This document shows, in pieces, positions 1-9,762 of a stretch of DNA of 64,000 nucleotides. Numbering within the stretch: the first letter of the stretch is position 1; each line of letters begins with the position of its first letter. The notes beneath the pieces are model-generated. The model did not search any database and was not told the DNA's origin. It saw nothing but the letters and a program-made list of their open reading frames with translations. The DNA is taken from assembly GCF_002006995.1 (NCBI RefSeq), contig NZ_MRUL01000023.1, positions 1 to 64,000 of the forward strand. The letters run 5' to 3'. The position numbers and the translations under genes are program-made. Source of the DNA: Izhakiella australiensis. Lineage in GTDB: Bacteria > Pseudomonadota > Gammaproteobacteria > Enterobacterales > Enterobacteriaceae.

Positions 1-58
1 CGTAGCGCCGATGGTAGTGTGGGGTCTCCCCATGCGAGAGTAGGGAACTGCCAGGCAT
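1..58 (+). rRNA. rrf: 5S ribosomal RNA, 3' end (partial)
   Basis: The window starts inside a 5S rRNA gene. The sequence up to the terminal GGAACTGCCAGGCAT matches the conserved 3' half of enterobacterial 5S rRNA. The 5' part lies outside the window. Its position next to mobA corresponds to rrnA of E. coli. Confidence 0.95.
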
Positions 59-71
59 CATATAAAGAAGA

Positions 72-101
72 AGCCCCGTGCGAAAGCGCGGGGCTTTTTT
101 G
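72..101 (+). terminator. Rho-independent terminator of the rRNA operon
   Basis: A GC-rich hairpin (AGCCCCG paired with CGGGGCT, with a CGAAAG-type apex) is followed by a run of T. It sits 14 bases after the 5S end. mobA converges on it from the other side. Confidence 0.9.
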
Positions 102-130
102 CGTCTGCGGCGGAGCCTCCCCGGCGCGTA

Positions 131-706
131 TTACCCTTCGGGCAAATCCGCCGGGGTATTTATGTTGGCAAAACAGCGCTCTTCATCTTCCAGTAATACC
201 CCATGGCCGCCGGCCTCCGTCAGAAACTGCATTAAACGACGTTTGCCGCCGGCAAGATAGACTTGTAAATCCGGACATAAAGCCGTGCTTAATATCGCCA
301 GCGCCGGATGGTCGCGCTCACGGCTCTTTACCCAGACGGCTGGCGCAGCGCCTTTTTGCCGCCAGAGCCTGCCAGCCCAATCTATTGGTAACCAGGGCGT
401 GTCACAGGGGGCGAATGCTACCCAGGGGGTGGTCACTACGCTGAGCACTGCCAGCATGCCTGCCAGAGGACCAGGGAAGCCATGTAAGCTATCAGTAATA
501 ACCGGCAGCCCGCTTTCGGCATAGCGATCAATATTTCGATTTGCATTTATCACTACACTGTCGAACTGAGGCTGCAAATTGCGCAGAACATGCTGATAAA
601 GAGGGATATCTTGTAATAACAGTAAGCCTTTATCTTTCCCTCCCATACGGCTGCCCTGGCCTCCAGCCAAAAGTGCGCCGGTAATGGGCAAAATGTCGCT
701 ACGCAT
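131..706 (-). CDS. mobA: Molybdenum cofactor guanylyltransferase MobA
   Basis: Transfers GMP from GTP to molybdopterin-Mo to make the guanine dinucleotide cofactor used by many cytoplasmically matured molybdoenzymes. The 191-residue protein has the nucleotide-binding loop LAGGQGSRMGGKDK at residues 13-26. It also has the metal-binding CDTP at 101-104 and the C-terminal NINTPADL typical of the family (E. coli MobA is 194 residues). A longer frame begins at 736, but the ATG at 706 has a good AAGAGGA ribosome site and matches the family N-terminus. mobB, which follows mobA in E. coli, is absent: the rRNA terminator comes directly after. Confidence 0.95.
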   Translation of the reverse strand: MRSDILPITGALLAGGQGSRMGGKDKGLLLLQDIPLYQHVLRNLQPQFDSVVINANRNIDRYAESGLPVITDSLHGFPGPLAGMLAVLSVVTTPWVAFAPCDTPWLPIDWAGRLWRQKGAAPAVWVKSRERDHPALAILSTALCPDLQVYLAGGKRRLMQFLTEAGGHGVLLEDEERCFANINTPADLPEG

Positions 707-765
707 ATATCCTCTTACCGGGCTGACTGCCCGCATTGTCTAACATCATGTCCCAGGAAAGTATC

Positions 766-1035
766 ATGAAAAATCATCGACTCAATGAACTGATTGAACT
801 TCTTCAGCCAGCCTGGCAAAGCGAGCCGGATCTTAATCTGATGCAATTTTTACAGAAACTGGCGCAGGAAGCAGGCTTTAATGCACCATTAGCAGAGCTG
901 AGTGATGACGTATTGATTTACCATTTGAAAATGCGTAACTCCAGCAAAGACAGCATGATCCCAGGCTTACAAAAAGATTATGAAGACGATTTTAAAACGG
1001 CCCTGTTACGAGCTCGCGGCATTATCAAAGAGTAG
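766..1035 (+). CDS. yihD: Conserved small protein YihD (DUF1040)
   Basis: An 89-residue protein of unknown function, conserved throughout Enterobacterales between mobA and srkA. It is recognised by the N-terminal [12 protein letters not shown] and the C-terminal [17 protein letters not shown]. The reading frame is open from 736, but the ATG at 766 follows CAGGAAAG and gives the family length. It is divergent from mobA across a 59-base gap that must hold both promoters. The protein is soluble with no signal peptide or membrane segment. Confidence 0.95.
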   Translation: MKNHRLNELIELLQPAWQSEPDLNLMQFLQKLAQEAGFNAPLAELSDDVLIYHLKMRNSSKDSMIPGLQKDYEDDFKTALLRARGIIKE

Positions 1036-1105
1036 CGCGGCCACATTAACGCCGCTTTAATGCTATGCTGTGCATCGATAATTTTCTCAAAGCTGGACAT
1101 GCAGG

Positions 1106-2092
1106 ATGACTGAACCCGCTTTTAATTTCTCCACGTTGGAGCCTGACGCCATTCTCGATGCACTGTGGAACAGCGGTATTCGCGTTGAGTCGGGACTGAC
1201 GGCGCTGAACAGCTATGAAAACCGCGTTTATCAGTTCAGCGATGAAGATAAGCAGCGCTTTGTCGTTAAATTCTATCGCCCGCAGCGTTGGAGCGCGGCA
1301 CAAATTCTTGAGGAACATCGGTTTGCCTGCGATTTGCAAAACGATGAGGTGCCGGTTGCCGCTCCGATCACGTTAAACAACAGCACGTTATTAACTCAAA
1401 ATGGCTTTATGTTTGCGGTTTTCCCCAGTATGGGGGGCCGGCAGTATGAAACCGATAATCTTGATCAGCTGGAATGGGTCGGGCGCTATTTAGGGCGACT
1501 GCACCAGAGCGCAGGAAAGGCTGCCTTTCAGGTTCGCCCGCAAATTGATCTGCAGGAGTATATTTATGAGCCCCAGCAGCATCTTACGCAGTGTGAACTG
1601 ATTCCTAAGGGGCTGAGAATTTCTTTTTCTGCGGCTCTGGAGCGGCTGATCGTAACTTTACAAAAGTGCTGGCATACTCAGTGGCGGCCGTTACGCCTCC
1701 ACGGTGATTGTCATCCGGGCAATATTCTTTGGCGGGATGGGCCGCTATTTGTCGATCTGGATGATGCCCGTACGGGGCCGGCGATTCAGGATCTCTGGAT
1801 GCTAATCAACGGCGATAAGCAGGAACAGCGTCTCCAGTGGGAGGTACTGCTTGAAGCCTATCAGGAGTTTAGTGAGTTCGACGTTAACGAATTAACACTG
1901 GTTGAACCTTTACGCGCCATGCGTATGGTTTATTATCTGGCGTGGGTTGCACGCCGTTGGCAGGATCCTGCTTTTCCCGGGAGCTTTCCCTGGATGACGG
2001 AAGAGGATTTCTGGCGCCGACAAATTGCACTATTTACTGAACAGGAAAGGCTGCTACGGGAACCACCTGTACGGCTGATACCGGATTTTTAG
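1106..2092 (+). CDS. srkA: Stress response serine/threonine kinase SrkA (YihE)
   Basis: A 328-residue aminoglycoside-phosphotransferase-fold protein kinase. In E. coli it protects against MazEF-mediated and stress-induced death and is under Cpx control. The catalytic loop HGDCHPGN lies at residues 199-206 (Asp201). The metal-binding DLDDA follows at 217-221, and the product has exactly the E. coli length. It is followed after 50 bases by dsbA in the same direction, as in E. coli where the two can be co-transcribed. Confidence 0.95.
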   Translation: MTEPAFNFSTLEPDAILDALWNSGIRVESGLTALNSYENRVYQFSDEDKQRFVVKFYRPQRWSAAQILEEHRFACDLQNDEVPVAAPITLNNSTLLTQNGFMFAVFPSMGGRQYETDNLDQLEWVGRYLGRLHQSAGKAAFQVRPQIDLQEYIYEPQQHLTQCELIPKGLRISFSAALERLIVTLQKCWHTQWRPLRLHGDCHPGNILWRDGPLFVDLDDARTGPAIQDLWMLINGDKQEQRLQWEVLLEAYQEFSEFDVNELTLVEPLRAMRMVYYLAWVARRWQDPAFPGSFPWMTEEDFWRRQIALFTEQERLLREPPVRLIPDF

Positions 2093-2142
2093 CAGGTAAT
2101 ATCTGTTAACCGATCGGGATAATATGAGGAGAGCATTTTTCC

Positions 2143-2772
2143 ATGAAAAAGATTTTGTTTGCGCTGGCGGGCCTGGTCCTGGCTTTTAGCGTATCTGCAG
2201 CACCCTATAGCGAAGGCAAGCAATATGTCATGCTGGATAAGCCCGTTGCTGGTGAGCCCCACGTACTGGAGTTTTTCTCCTTCTTCTGCCCGCATTGCTA
2301 TCAGTTTGAACGCATATGGCACGTAAATGAAGCGGTAGCAAAAAGCCTTCCCGCAGACGTCAAGCTGACCAGATACCACGTTGATTTCCTCGGCGGTGAT
2401 TTAGGTCCGGTCGTAACCCATGCATGGGCTGTTGCTATGGCTTTAGGCGTGGAAGATAAGGTTACCGCGCCTCTGTTTGATGGCATTCAGAAAGATCAAA
2501 CCATCACCGATGCTGCCAGCCTGAAAGCGGCCTTTATCAAAGCCGCGGGCATTACCTCGGAAGATTATGATGCCGCCTGGAATAGCTTTGCAGTCAAAGC
2601 GCTGGTTGCTCAGCAGCAAAAAGCGGCAGCTGACCTGAACCTGCGCGGCGTGCCGGCTATATTTGTTAACGGCAAATATATGGTCAACAACGGCGGGCTG
2701 GATACATCCTCTCAGGAAAATTACGTACAGGACTATGCTAATTTGATTAACTTCTTGTTAAAGAAACAGTAA
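2143..2772 (+). CDS. dsbA: Thiol:disulfide interchange protein DsbA
   Basis: Periplasmic oxidase that introduces disulfide bonds into secreted proteins and is re-oxidised by DsbB. The 209-residue precursor starts with a Sec signal peptide (MKK, a hydrophobic stretch, cleavage after about residue 19). The redox motif CPHC is at 49-52. The cis-proline loop [10 protein letters not shown] is near the C-terminus. The ribosome site is TGAGGAGAG. It lies 50 bases after srkA and ends at a strong hairpin terminator. In E. coli polA is separated from dsbA by yihF and yihG, which are missing here. Confidence 0.97.
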   Translation: MKKILFALAGLVLAFSVSAAPYSEGKQYVMLDKPVAGEPHVLEFFSFFCPHCYQFERIWHVNEAVAKSLPADVKLTRYHVDFLGGDLGPVVTHAWAVAMALGVEDKVTAPLFDGIQKDQTITDAASLKAAFIKAAGITSEDYDAAWNSFAVKALVAQQQKAAADLNLRGVPAIFVNGKYMVNNGGLDTSSQENYVQDYANLINFLLKKQ

Positions 2773-2800
2773 TCCAGGCATAAAATCTGTAGGTATGATC

Positions 2801-2852
2801 AACTGTGTCCCCACATGCCAGGCTTCTGGCAATTGGGGGCGCAGTTTTTTTA
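2801..2852 (+). terminator. Terminator after dsbA
   Basis: A long hairpin with the outer stem AACTGTGTCCCC / GGGGGCGCAGTT (two G-U pairs) encloses an inner stem TGCCAG / CTGGCA. It is followed by seven T. It lies 28 bases after the dsbA stop. Confidence 0.9.
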
Positions 2853-3229
2853 TTTTAGGGGTAAACGAAGCCGGATTACTGCTGAAAATTCCGAAGATCA
2901 TTCAATATTCAGGGAAATCTGTGGGGGTAGAAGGCTAAGAAAATAATTTATATCCACACTGGCATCATGCTCTTAACGTCGATAAACCAATTGCCGTATC
3001 ACTTCAATTTATTGATTTATAACAATTTATGCATATTTATCTAATAAATATCTCTCAGATTTAAATAGCTTAGCAATTTTACGCACAAAGTTATCCACAG
3101 GACGATCTTACGTGATCCGCCGCAAATGCATTATTAGTTCAGGGTTAATTAAGCGGGTTACGTCGTCTTTAGCGGCGAGCTGTGGCATCCTTAGTGGTAA
3201 ATTAGACAACGACTGAAGATGCTATAACA
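2853..3229 (+). promoter_or_regulatory. polA upstream region with DnaA boxes
   Basis: This roughly 380-base AT-rich stretch holds no gene. It carries a perfect DnaA box (TTATCCACA, 3091-3099) and a one-mismatch box (ATATCCACA, 2950-2958). Both lie upstream of the polA start at 3230. As I recall, DnaA has been reported to stimulate polA expression in E. coli, so a regulatory role is plausible; it is not shown by the sequence alone. Confidence 0.55.
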
Positions 3230-6022
3230 ATGGCTAAAATCGCAGAAAATCCGCTTATTCTGGTCGACGGTTCATCCTACCTGTACCGTGCCTTTCATGC
3301 TTTTCCACCGTTAACCAACAGCGCAGGCGAGCCGACCGGCGCGATGTACGGCGTACTCAATATGCTGCGCAGTCTGCTTCAGCAGTATCAGCCTTCGCAT
3401 GTGGCCGTGGTCTTTGACGCCAAAGGAAAAACCTTCCGCGATGAACTGTTTGAGCATTACAAATCTCATCGCCCGCCGATGCCTGACGATCTACGAGCGC
3501 AGATAGCGCCTTTGCATGACATGGTCAGAGCGATGGGGTTGCCCTTGTTGGCAGTCAGTGGCGTTGAGGCGGATGATGTAATCGGCACCCTGGCGCAGCA
3601 GGCGGAAAAGCAGGGGCGCCCGGTGTTAATCAGCACAGGCGATAAAGATATGGCGCAGTTGGTAACGCCGCATATCACGCTGATTAATACCATGAACAAC
3701 GCCATTCTCGGCCCGGAGGAAGTGGTTGAAAAATACGGTATTCCACCTGAGCTGATCATTGATTTTCTGGCTCTGATGGGCGATTCCTCTGACAATATTC
3801 CCGGCGTCCCGGGGGTTGGGGAAAAGACCGCTCAGGCATTGCTTAACGGGCTTGGCGGTCTCGAGGCGCTGTATGCCGCTCTGGATAAAGTCGCCGATCT
3901 TGGCTTTCGCGGCGCTAAAACGATGGGCGCAAAGCTTGAACAAAATAAAGACGTCGCGTTCCTTTCTTATCAGCTGGCTACGATTAAAACTGACGTTGAG
4001 CTTGAGCTGACGCCGGATGAACTTACGGTCAATCCACCCGATGTGGAAGCGCTGGTGAAACTGTTTGGCCACTATGAGTTTAAGCGCTGGCTGAGCGATA
4101 TTCAGGAAGGTGTATGGCTCCAGGGCAGGAAAAGCAATACGGCGAAACAAAAAGAGATTGCCGGGCAGCAGCAGGCTGCAGAGCCTGCAGAAGAGGCTGC
4201 CAGCGTGCTCTCATCCGATGGTTACGTCACTATTCTGGATGAAGAAACCTTTGCTGTCTGGCTGAAGAAATTAAGCAGCTGCGAGGTTTTTTCTTTCGAT
4301 CTGGAAACTGACTCGCTGGATACGCTAAGCGCCAAAATCGTTGGTTTATCTTTTGCCGTTGCGCCAGGGGAAGCGGCTTATCTTCCCGTTGCTCATGACT
4401 ACCTTGATGCGCCGCCGCAGCTGGACCGCGATGACGTGTTGGCGAAGCTAAAGCCGCTGCTGGAAGGGAAAAAGCCGGGAAAAATCGGGCAGAACCTGAA
4501 ATACGATCGCGGCGTGCTGGAGAATTATGGCATTCAGCTATCCGGCATTGAATACGATACCATGCTGGAGTCTTATATGCTCAACAGCGTAGGCGGCAGG
4601 CATGATATGGACAGCCTGGCGCTACGCTGGTTGAATCATAAAACCGTCAGCTTTGAAGACATTGCCGGGAAAGGTAAAAACCAGCTGACCTTTAACCAGA
4701 TAGCGCTCGAACAAGCAGCGCATTATGCCGCGGAAGATGCCGACGTAACCTTGCAACTGCATCTGAAGATGTGGCCTGCGCTGAAAGAAGAGAGCGGGCC
4801 AAAAAATGTTTTTGAAACTATCGAAATGCCGCTGCTTAACGTGCTTTCGCGCATTGAGCGAAACGGCGTGCTTATCGATCAGAAGATATTGTCTGAGCAT
4901 TCAAAAGAGCTAACCAGCCGACTGGCAGAGCTTGAACAGCAGGCCCATGAGCTGGCCGGCGAACCTTTTAACCTGTCATCGCCTAAGCAGCTGCAAGCGA
5001 TTTTGTTTGAAAAGCAGGGCATTAAACCCACTAAAAAAACGCCGGGCGGCGCGCCTTCGACCAGTGAAGAAGTGCTGGCGGAGCTGGCTCTTAACCATCC
5101 ACTGCCGAAAGTTATTCTGGAGCATCGTGGTCTGTCAAAGCTGAAATCCACCTATACTGACAAACTTCCACTGATGATTAATCCGCAGTCCGGCCGTGTT
5201 CATACCTCGTATCATCAGGCGGTTACCGCGACCGGAAGACTCTCCTCGACCGATCCTAATCTGCAAAATATTCCGGTGCGTAACGATGAAGGTCGTCGCA
5301 TCCGTCAGGCCTTTATCGCACCGCAGGGACATCGCATCCTCGCGGCAGACTATTCGCAGATAGAACTGCGGATAATGGCCCATCTGTCCCAGGATAAGGG
5401 GTTACTCAGCGCGTTTGCCGAGGGACAGGATATTCACAGAGCAACCGCCTCGGAGGTGTTTGGCGTTGCGCTGGATAAGGTGAGCGGGGAGCAGCGTCGC
5501 AGCGCTAAGGCGATTAACTTTGGTTTGATTTACGGAATGAGCGCCTTTGGTCTCTCCCGGCAGCTGAACATTGGCGCCGGGGAAGCGAAAAAGTATATGG
5601 ACCTTTATTTTGACCGCTATCCCGGCGTGCTGAACTATATGGAAAGCACGCGTGCGTTGGCGGCGGAGAAAGGCTATGTGGAAACCCTTGAAGGGCGGCG
5701 TCTCTACCTGCCGGATATCACATCAGGCAACGCAATACGTCGCAAGGCTGCCGAGCGCGCGGCCATTAACGCTCCAATGCAGGGTACTGCTGCCGACATT
5801 ATTAAACGCGCAATGATTGCCGTTGACGACTGGCTGTTGCAGGAAAAGCCAGCGGTGAAGATGATCATGCAGGTACACGATGAGCTGGTGTTTGAAGTTC
5901 AACAGGGCGAAATTGAAGCATCTTCAGTGCAGATTCGCCGCCTGATGGAGTCAAGTATGAAGCTTGATGTGCCGCTGCAGGTGGATATCGGCACGGGAGA
6001 GAACTGGGATAAAGCCCACTGA
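3230..6022 (+). CDS. polA: DNA polymerase I
   Basis: A 930-residue repair and Okazaki-fragment polymerase (928 in E. coli). The N-terminal 5'-3' flap nuclease spans about residues 1-290 and contains GVEADD and [16 protein letters not shown]. The 3'-5' proofreading domain spans about 325-515 with FDLETDSLD, so it keeps its acidic residues. The polymerase domain follows with motif A DYSQIELR, motif [11 protein letters not shown] and motif C HDELVFE. All active-site residues seen are intact. It is monocistronic and followed by the Spot 42 RNA gene, as in E. coli. Confidence 0.98.
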   Translation: MAKIAENPLILVDGSSYLYRAFHAFPPLTNSAGEPTGAMYGVLNMLRSLLQQYQPSHVAVVFDAKGKTFRDELFEHYKSHRPPMPDDLRAQIAPLHDMVRAMGLPLLAVSGVEADDVIGTLAQQAEKQGRPVLISTGDKDMAQLVTPHITLINTMNNAILGPEEVVEKYGIPPELIIDFLALMGDSSDNIPGVPGVGEKTAQALLNGLGGLEALYAALDKVADLGFRGAKTMGAKLEQNKDVAFLSYQLATIKTDVELELTPDELTVNPPDVEALVKLFGHYEFKRWLSDIQEGVWLQGRKSNTAKQKEIAGQQQAAEPAEEAASVLSSDGYVTILDEETFAVWLKKLSSCEVFSFDLETDSLDTLSAKIVGLSFAVAPGEAAYLPVAHDYLDAPPQLDRDDVLAKLKPLLEGKKPGKIGQNLKYDRGVLENYGIQLSGIEYDTMLESYMLNSVGGRHDMDSLALRWLNHKTVSFEDIAGKGKNQLTFNQIALEQAAHYAAEDADVTLQLHLKMWPALKEESGPKNVFETIEMPLLNVLSRIERNGVLIDQKILSEHSKELTSRLAELEQQAHELAGEPFNLSSPKQLQAILFEKQGIKPTKKTPGGAPSTSEEVLAELALNHPLPKVILEHRGLSKLKSTYTDKLPLMINPQSGRVHTSYHQAVTATGRLSSTDPNLQNIPVRNDEGRRIRQAFIAPQGHRILAADYSQIELRIMAHLSQDKGLLSAFAEGQDIHRATASEVFGVALDKVSGEQRRSAKAINFGLIYGMSAFGLSRQLNIGAGEAKKYMDLYFDRYPGVLNYMESTRALAAEKGYVETLEGRRLYLPDITSGNAIRRKAAERAAINAPMQGTAADIIKRAMIAVDDWLLQEKPAVKMIMQVHDELVFEVQQGEIEASSVQIRRLMESSMKLDVPLQVDIGTGENWDKAH

Positions 6023-6241
6023 GCAACTGAGCAGAGCCTGGCGGCAATGCCTCAGCTGGTGCCCATCAGTGGGCCGCGAAGTCGGGTTAACTAACTGGTT
6101 AATGAAACAGCAGTTTTTTGGTAATTTAGCTACAACTACGGCGTCATATTGTGAGTTGGGTCTGGTAATTAGCCGTAATTGATGAAAATAAACTACAAAA
6201 AATGCTTTGTCGGTCAGAAAAAATCGGGTAAAGTTAATCGC

Positions 6242-6350
6242 GTAGGGTACAGAGGTAAGATGTTCTATCTTTCAGACCTTTTACTTCACGTAATCGGATT
6301 TGGCTGAATATTAGCCGCCCCAGTTGCTTAGGTAACTGGGGCGTTTTTTA
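6242..6350 (+). ncRNA. spf: Spot 42 small RNA
   Basis: The sequence from GTAGGGTACAGAGG through the T-rich end matches E. coli Spot 42 almost base for base, over about 109 bases. The only clear difference is in the terminator loop: the stem GCCCCAGTT / AACTGGGGC is kept. Spot 42 is an Hfq-dependent regulator that represses secondary-carbon genes when glucose is present. Its place between polA and engB is conserved. The terminator doubles as the RNA 3' end. Confidence 0.95.
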
Positions 6351-6402
6351 TTGGCTGGAAAGCCATGCTCGCTGATATTTTTGAGCATGGTTACAGGAAG
6401 GG

Positions 6403-7029
6403 TTACTCTGCGGCAGGGCGATCGTCATCTGCGGCGGCAAACCAGCTATCAAGCTTGAGACGCAGCTTATCTACCCCGATTTTCTTCAGTGACGAAAACA
6501 TCTCAATCTGCACATCGCCCATAAAAGCCAGCGCCGCTTCTCTTACCATATTCAGCTGGTTTTTACGCGCCCCTGACGCCAGCTTATCCGCTTTGGTCAG
6601 CAGCACCAGCACCGGTATTTCGCTATCTACGGCCCATTCAATCATCTGCTGATCCAGATCTTTCATTGGATGACGAATGTCCATCAATACGACCAGGCCC
6701 CGCAGGCAGGCCCGTTTTTCCAGGTATTCACCCAGCGCGCGCTGCCATTTGAGCTTCATCTCTTCAGGCACTTCCGCATAGCCGTACCCTGGCAAGTCGA
6801 CCAGCCGTTTACCTTCGGTAACTTCAAACAGGTTGATAAGCTGCGTGCGCCCCGGTGTTTTACTGGTGCGGGCAAGGCTTTTTTGATTGGTCAGAGTATT
6901 TAGTGCGCTTGATTTGCCGGCGTTAGATCGCCCGGCAAAGGCCACTTCTGTTCCGGTATCGGAAGGAAGATGGCGAATATCCGGCGCGCTGGTGACAAAT
7001 CGGGTAACGTGATAATTCCAGGCTGACAC
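6403..7029 (-). CDS. engB: Ribosome biogenesis GTP-binding protein EngB (YsxC/YihA)
   Basis: A 208-residue essential GTPase that assists maturation of the large ribosomal subunit. The P-loop GRSNAGKSS lies at about residues 33-41. The switch II region is DLPGYGYA, the G4 motif is TKADK, and FSSLKK forms the G5 region. The N-terminal [11 protein letters not shown] is diagnostic for the enterobacterial protein. It is transcribed toward spf (convergent). The C-terminal tail is short and divergent, as is usual for this family. Confidence 0.96.
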   Translation of the reverse strand: MSAWNYHVTRFVTSAPDIRHLPSDTGTEVAFAGRSNAGKSSALNTLTNQKSLARTSKTPGRTQLINLFEVTEGKRLVDLPGYGYAEVPEEMKLKWQRALGEYLEKRACLRGLVVLMDIRHPMKDLDQQMIEWAVDSEIPVLVLLTKADKLASGARKNQLNMVREAALAFMGDVQIEMFSSLKKIGVDKLRLKLDSWFAAADDDRPAAE

Positions 7030-7274
7030 AATTGATACTCCAGATTAGACTTTGCGGGAATTATACCGGGAAAGCTTGAGAAGTTCTTCTTAACTCACGT
7101 TGACAGTTTCTTGTGAGATATTTGCCATAAAATATGCAAGCTTAAACTGTATTTTTATCCTGGGCAGACTATAAAAAATTTTAAAAAACAATCAAGTATA
7201 ACATTTATGCATAATTGAATAAAAATTTCGCAAGTTACTATCTTGAGACTTTGACTGGTTAGTCTACATTTAAT

Positions 7275-7507
7275 CTCGTGCTCTGGAAGAACACCATCAG
7301 GAGGATGCGCTCAGGGAGCTTCAGGATGATGAAGAGCAGGGAAGGGACAAGTTTCCGGAGGAAACATAAGGAAAGGACGCAGCTCAGGAGAGCGACAGGC
7401 AAACGGATAAACCGGGACGTTGTATGCTAACATGGATGCTGACAAGGTCAGCCCTTCTGCGGAAGGTGCGAAAAAAGGCGACAGGGTGACCTGCCGCCTT
7501 TTTTCTT
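7275..7507 (+). ncRNA. csrC: CsrC-type sRNA, antagonist of CsrA
   Basis: The engB-yihI interval holds csrC in E. coli. Here it contains about 16 GGA motifs within roughly 190 bases (7284-7465), the hallmark of RNAs that sequester CsrA. The 3' end is a terminator, AAAGGCGACAGG / CCTGCCGCCTTT, followed by TTTTTC (7472-7505), which closely resembles the E. coli CsrC terminator. The 5' end is approximate: a TACATT -10-like element at 7265-7270 suggests a start near 7277. The body is diverged while the GGA density and position are kept. Confidence 0.85.
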
Positions 7508-7569
7508 TATGCACTTTCTGCTAGATTCCGCGGCAATCCCTTGAGGAAACTATCGCTGAGACAAATATC

Positions 7570-8091
7570 ATGAAGCAACCCGCACGCACTTCTTCAGGCA
7601 ATAAAACCAAACGTAAGACGCGTGAAACGCTGAACCAGGAAGCGCGCGATCGTAAGCGCGACAAGAAGCATCGCGGTAACGCTGCGGGTAGCCGCGGCAA
7701 TCCGGATGTGCAGTCACAAAAAGGGACAAGCGGCGCTAAGCCAAAAGATCCGCGCATCGGCAGTAAAACGCCGGTTCCGCTCGGATCTGGCGCTCAGGCT
7801 ACCAGGAGCAATCCAGCGGGTAAATCGGTGCTGCCGGAGGCGCCGCCAAAAGCCACGATGCCACCGCAAGAAGAGCTGGCAATGCTGGAAAATGACGAGC
7901 GCCTGGATACGCTGCTCGATCGGCTGGAGAATGGCGACTCGCTCAGCGGTGAAGATCAGGTCTGGCTGGACCAGACGTTAGATCGCATCGACACCCTGAT
8001 GGAGCAGCTGGGCATTGCTCTGGATGACGGCGATCAAGATGAGAGCGCGGAAGAAGATATGTACCGGTTACTGAAAGGCGGACACTCCTGA
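7570..8091 (+). CDS. yihI: Der GTPase-activating protein YihI
   Basis: A 173-residue protein (169 in E. coli) that binds the double GTPase Der (EngA), stimulates GTP hydrolysis and so tunes 50S assembly. The N-terminal 60 residues are strongly basic ([18 protein letters not shown]) and probably flexible. The C-terminal 80 residues are acidic and helical, with [15 protein letters not shown] and DEDMYRLL-like segments. It sits between csrC and hemN as in E. coli. Confidence 0.93.
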   Translation: MKQPARTSSGNKTKRKTRETLNQEARDRKRDKKHRGNAAGSRGNPDVQSQKGTSGAKPKDPRIGSKTPVPLGSGAQATRSNPAGKSVLPEAPPKATMPPQEELAMLENDERLDTLLDRLENGDSLSGEDQVWLDQTLDRIDTLMEQLGIALDDGDQDESAEEDMYRLLKGGHS

Positions 8092-8147
8092 TGGCTTAAG
8101 CGTGATCCAGCGCAAGATAGCTGCGGCGTGCTTTACGGTGATATCTG

Positions 8148-8348
8148 ATGATTTTTTGGCCTGGATCAATAATCGGTATAATTCTGGCGTGTTACCTCGG
8201 CTGGCTATTAGTTAAACTTTTCCGACTGATGCGCCTGAAAACACGCCTGCGTCTTCGCACCTCATCGCAGCATCTCAAACGAGGGTCAGGCTTGCATCTT
8301 CGTGAACCACGCCAGAGGGAGAAACGCCATGAGCACGCCGGAGATTGA
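8148..8348 (+). CDS. Possible small membrane protein upstream of hemN
   Basis: A 66-codon frame starting at ATG 8148 and overlapping the first 20 bases of hemN. It encodes one hydrophobic segment at residues 2-20 (IFWPGSIIGIILACYLGWL), followed by a very basic tail. I do not recognise it with confidence. In gammaproteobacteria such as Vibrio, from memory, a DUF2489 protein with an N-terminal membrane segment lies between yihI and hemN, so this may be a remnant of that gene. It may also be a chance frame. Confidence 0.3.
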   Translation: MIFWPGSIIGIILACYLGWLLVKLFRLMRLKTRLRLRTSSQHLKRGSGLHLREPRQREKRHEHAGD

Positions 8349-9702
8349 ATGGGATCAGGCGCTGATCGAAAAATATAACGCCTCAGGGCCGCGCTATACA
8401 TCCTATCCGACGGCGCTGGATTTTAATGACAGCTGGCAAGAGCCCGCTTTTCGCGTGGCGGCAAATCGCTATCCTGCGCGGCCGCTGTCCCTCTATTTGC
8501 ATATCCCGTTTTGTCACCGGCTTTGCTATTTTTGCGGCTGTAATAAGCAGATTACTCGCCAGCAGCACAAAGCTGAGGCTTATCTACAAACGTTATTCAA
8601 AGAAATTAAAGCGCGCGCAGCGTTGTTCCGTCAGCGTAAGGTTACCCAGATGCACTGGGGCGGCGGTACGCCAACCTTTTTAACCGCCGACCAGATACAG
8701 CGCCTGATGTCGCTGCTGCGCGCTGAGTTTGATTTTGCCAGCGACGCGGAGATCTCCATTGAAATCGACCCCCGCGAAATCCCGCTGGAGATGATTGACC
8801 ATCTGCGCGAGCAGGGTTTTAACCGCCTTAGCATGGGCGTTCAGGATTTTAATAAGACGGTGCAGGAACGGGTAAACCGGGTGCAGGATGAAGCGTTTAT
8901 CTTCTCTTTAGTCGAGCGCGCCCGACTTACGGGGTTCAGCTCGACCAGCATTGACTTAATTTACGGGCTGCCGATGCAAACGCCGGAGAGCTTTGCTTTT
9001 ACCCTGCAACGCGTGCTGGCGCTCCATCCGGATCGGCTGAGCGTATTTAATTATGCTCACCTGCCGTCACTATTTGCCGCCCAGCGTAAGATTCGTGAGG
9101 CGGAGCTACCATCCGCCGGCGATAAGCTGGCGATTTTACAGCAAACGATTAAGACGCTCTGCGGGGCGGGCTACCAGTTTATCGGTATGGACCACTTTGC
9201 GTTGCCTGGCGATGAGCTGGCGCAGGCGCAGCGCCGCGGTGAGCTGCATCGTAACTTTCAGGGATATACGACTCAGGGTGACTGCGATCTGCTGGGGATG
9301 GGGGTTTCCGCCATTAGTATGATTGGCGACAGCTACGGTCAGAATGATAAAGAGCTGCGCCAGTGGGCGGCGCTGGTCGAGACGCAAGGCAGCGCCATCT
9401 GCCGTGGTCTGGATCTTAACGACGACGATCGCCTGCGTCGCGAGGTGATCAAATCGCTGATTTGTAACTTCTCTCTCGATTTTAGCCAGCTTAACCAGCT
9501 CTGGGGCATTGATGCGGAAAGCTACTTTGCCGAGGAACTGGCAAGGCTGGCGCCAATGGTCGCTGATGGTCTGGTTGAGCGTTCGGTGCTGGGGCTGACG
9601 GTAACGGCGAAAGGGCGATTGCTGATCCGCAATATCTGTATGTGCTTCGATCGCTGGCTACAGCGTAAGCTGCAGCAGCGCCAGTATTCGCGGGTAATCT
9701 GA
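8329..9702 (+). CDS. hemN: Oxygen-independent coproporphyrinogen III oxidase
   Basis: A radical-SAM enzyme that decarboxylates coproporphyrinogen III to protoporphyrinogen IX in anaerobic haem synthesis. The protein has 457 residues, exactly the E. coli length. The iron-sulfur cysteines lie in FCHRLCYFCGC at about residue 60. The glycine-rich WGGGTPTF SAM motif and the C-terminal TAKGRLLIRNICMCFD are present. The frame is open from 8302, but the ATG at 8329 follows AGAGGGAG and matches the family start (STPEIEWDQALI). It ends at a hairpin terminator. Confidence 0.97.
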   Translation: MSTPEIEWDQALIEKYNASGPRYTSYPTALDFNDSWQEPAFRVAANRYPARPLSLYLHIPFCHRLCYFCGCNKQITRQQHKAEAYLQTLFKEIKARAALFRQRKVTQMHWGGGTPTFLTADQIQRLMSLLRAEFDFASDAEISIEIDPREIPLEMIDHLREQGFNRLSMGVQDFNKTVQERVNRVQDEAFIFSLVERARLTGFSSTSIDLIYGLPMQTPESFAFTLQRVLALHPDRLSVFNYAHLPSLFAAQRKIREAELPSAGDKLAILQQTIKTLCGAGYQFIGMDHFALPGDELAQAQRRGELHRNFQGYTTQGDCDLLGMGVSAISMIGDSYGQNDKELRQWAALVETQGSAICRGLDLNDDDRLRREVIKSLICNFSLDFSQLNQLWGIDAESYFAEELARLAPMVADGLVERSVLGLTVTAKGRLLIRNICMCFDRWLQRKLQQRQYSRVI

Positions 9703-9727
9703 CGTCTGATAACGTTAAAAGTAAACG

Positions 9728-9757
9728 AAGCGCCCGGCGTATTTAACCGGGCGTTTT
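9728..9757 (+). terminator. hemN terminator
   Basis: The stem CGCCCGG (9731-9737) pairs with CCGGGCG (9747-9753) and is followed by TTTT. It lies 25 bases after the hemN stop. It is close enough to the yshB stop to act in both directions. Confidence 0.8.
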
Positions 9758-9762
9758 GCATT

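Noticed and set aside
19-444. 141-codon plus-strand frame over the 5S end and mobA
   Set aside because: It crosses the rRNA 3' end, its terminator and the antisense of mobA; it is a shadow frame.
6023-6241. CRP site controlling spf (TATTGTGAGTTGGG)
   Set aside because: The left half-site TGTGA is present, but the right half is poor. Control by CRP is known in E. coli but could not be supported from this sequence.
7311-7514. 67-codon minus-strand frame opposite csrC
   Set aside because: It lies entirely within the CsrC RNA gene and its terminator and has no protein-family features.
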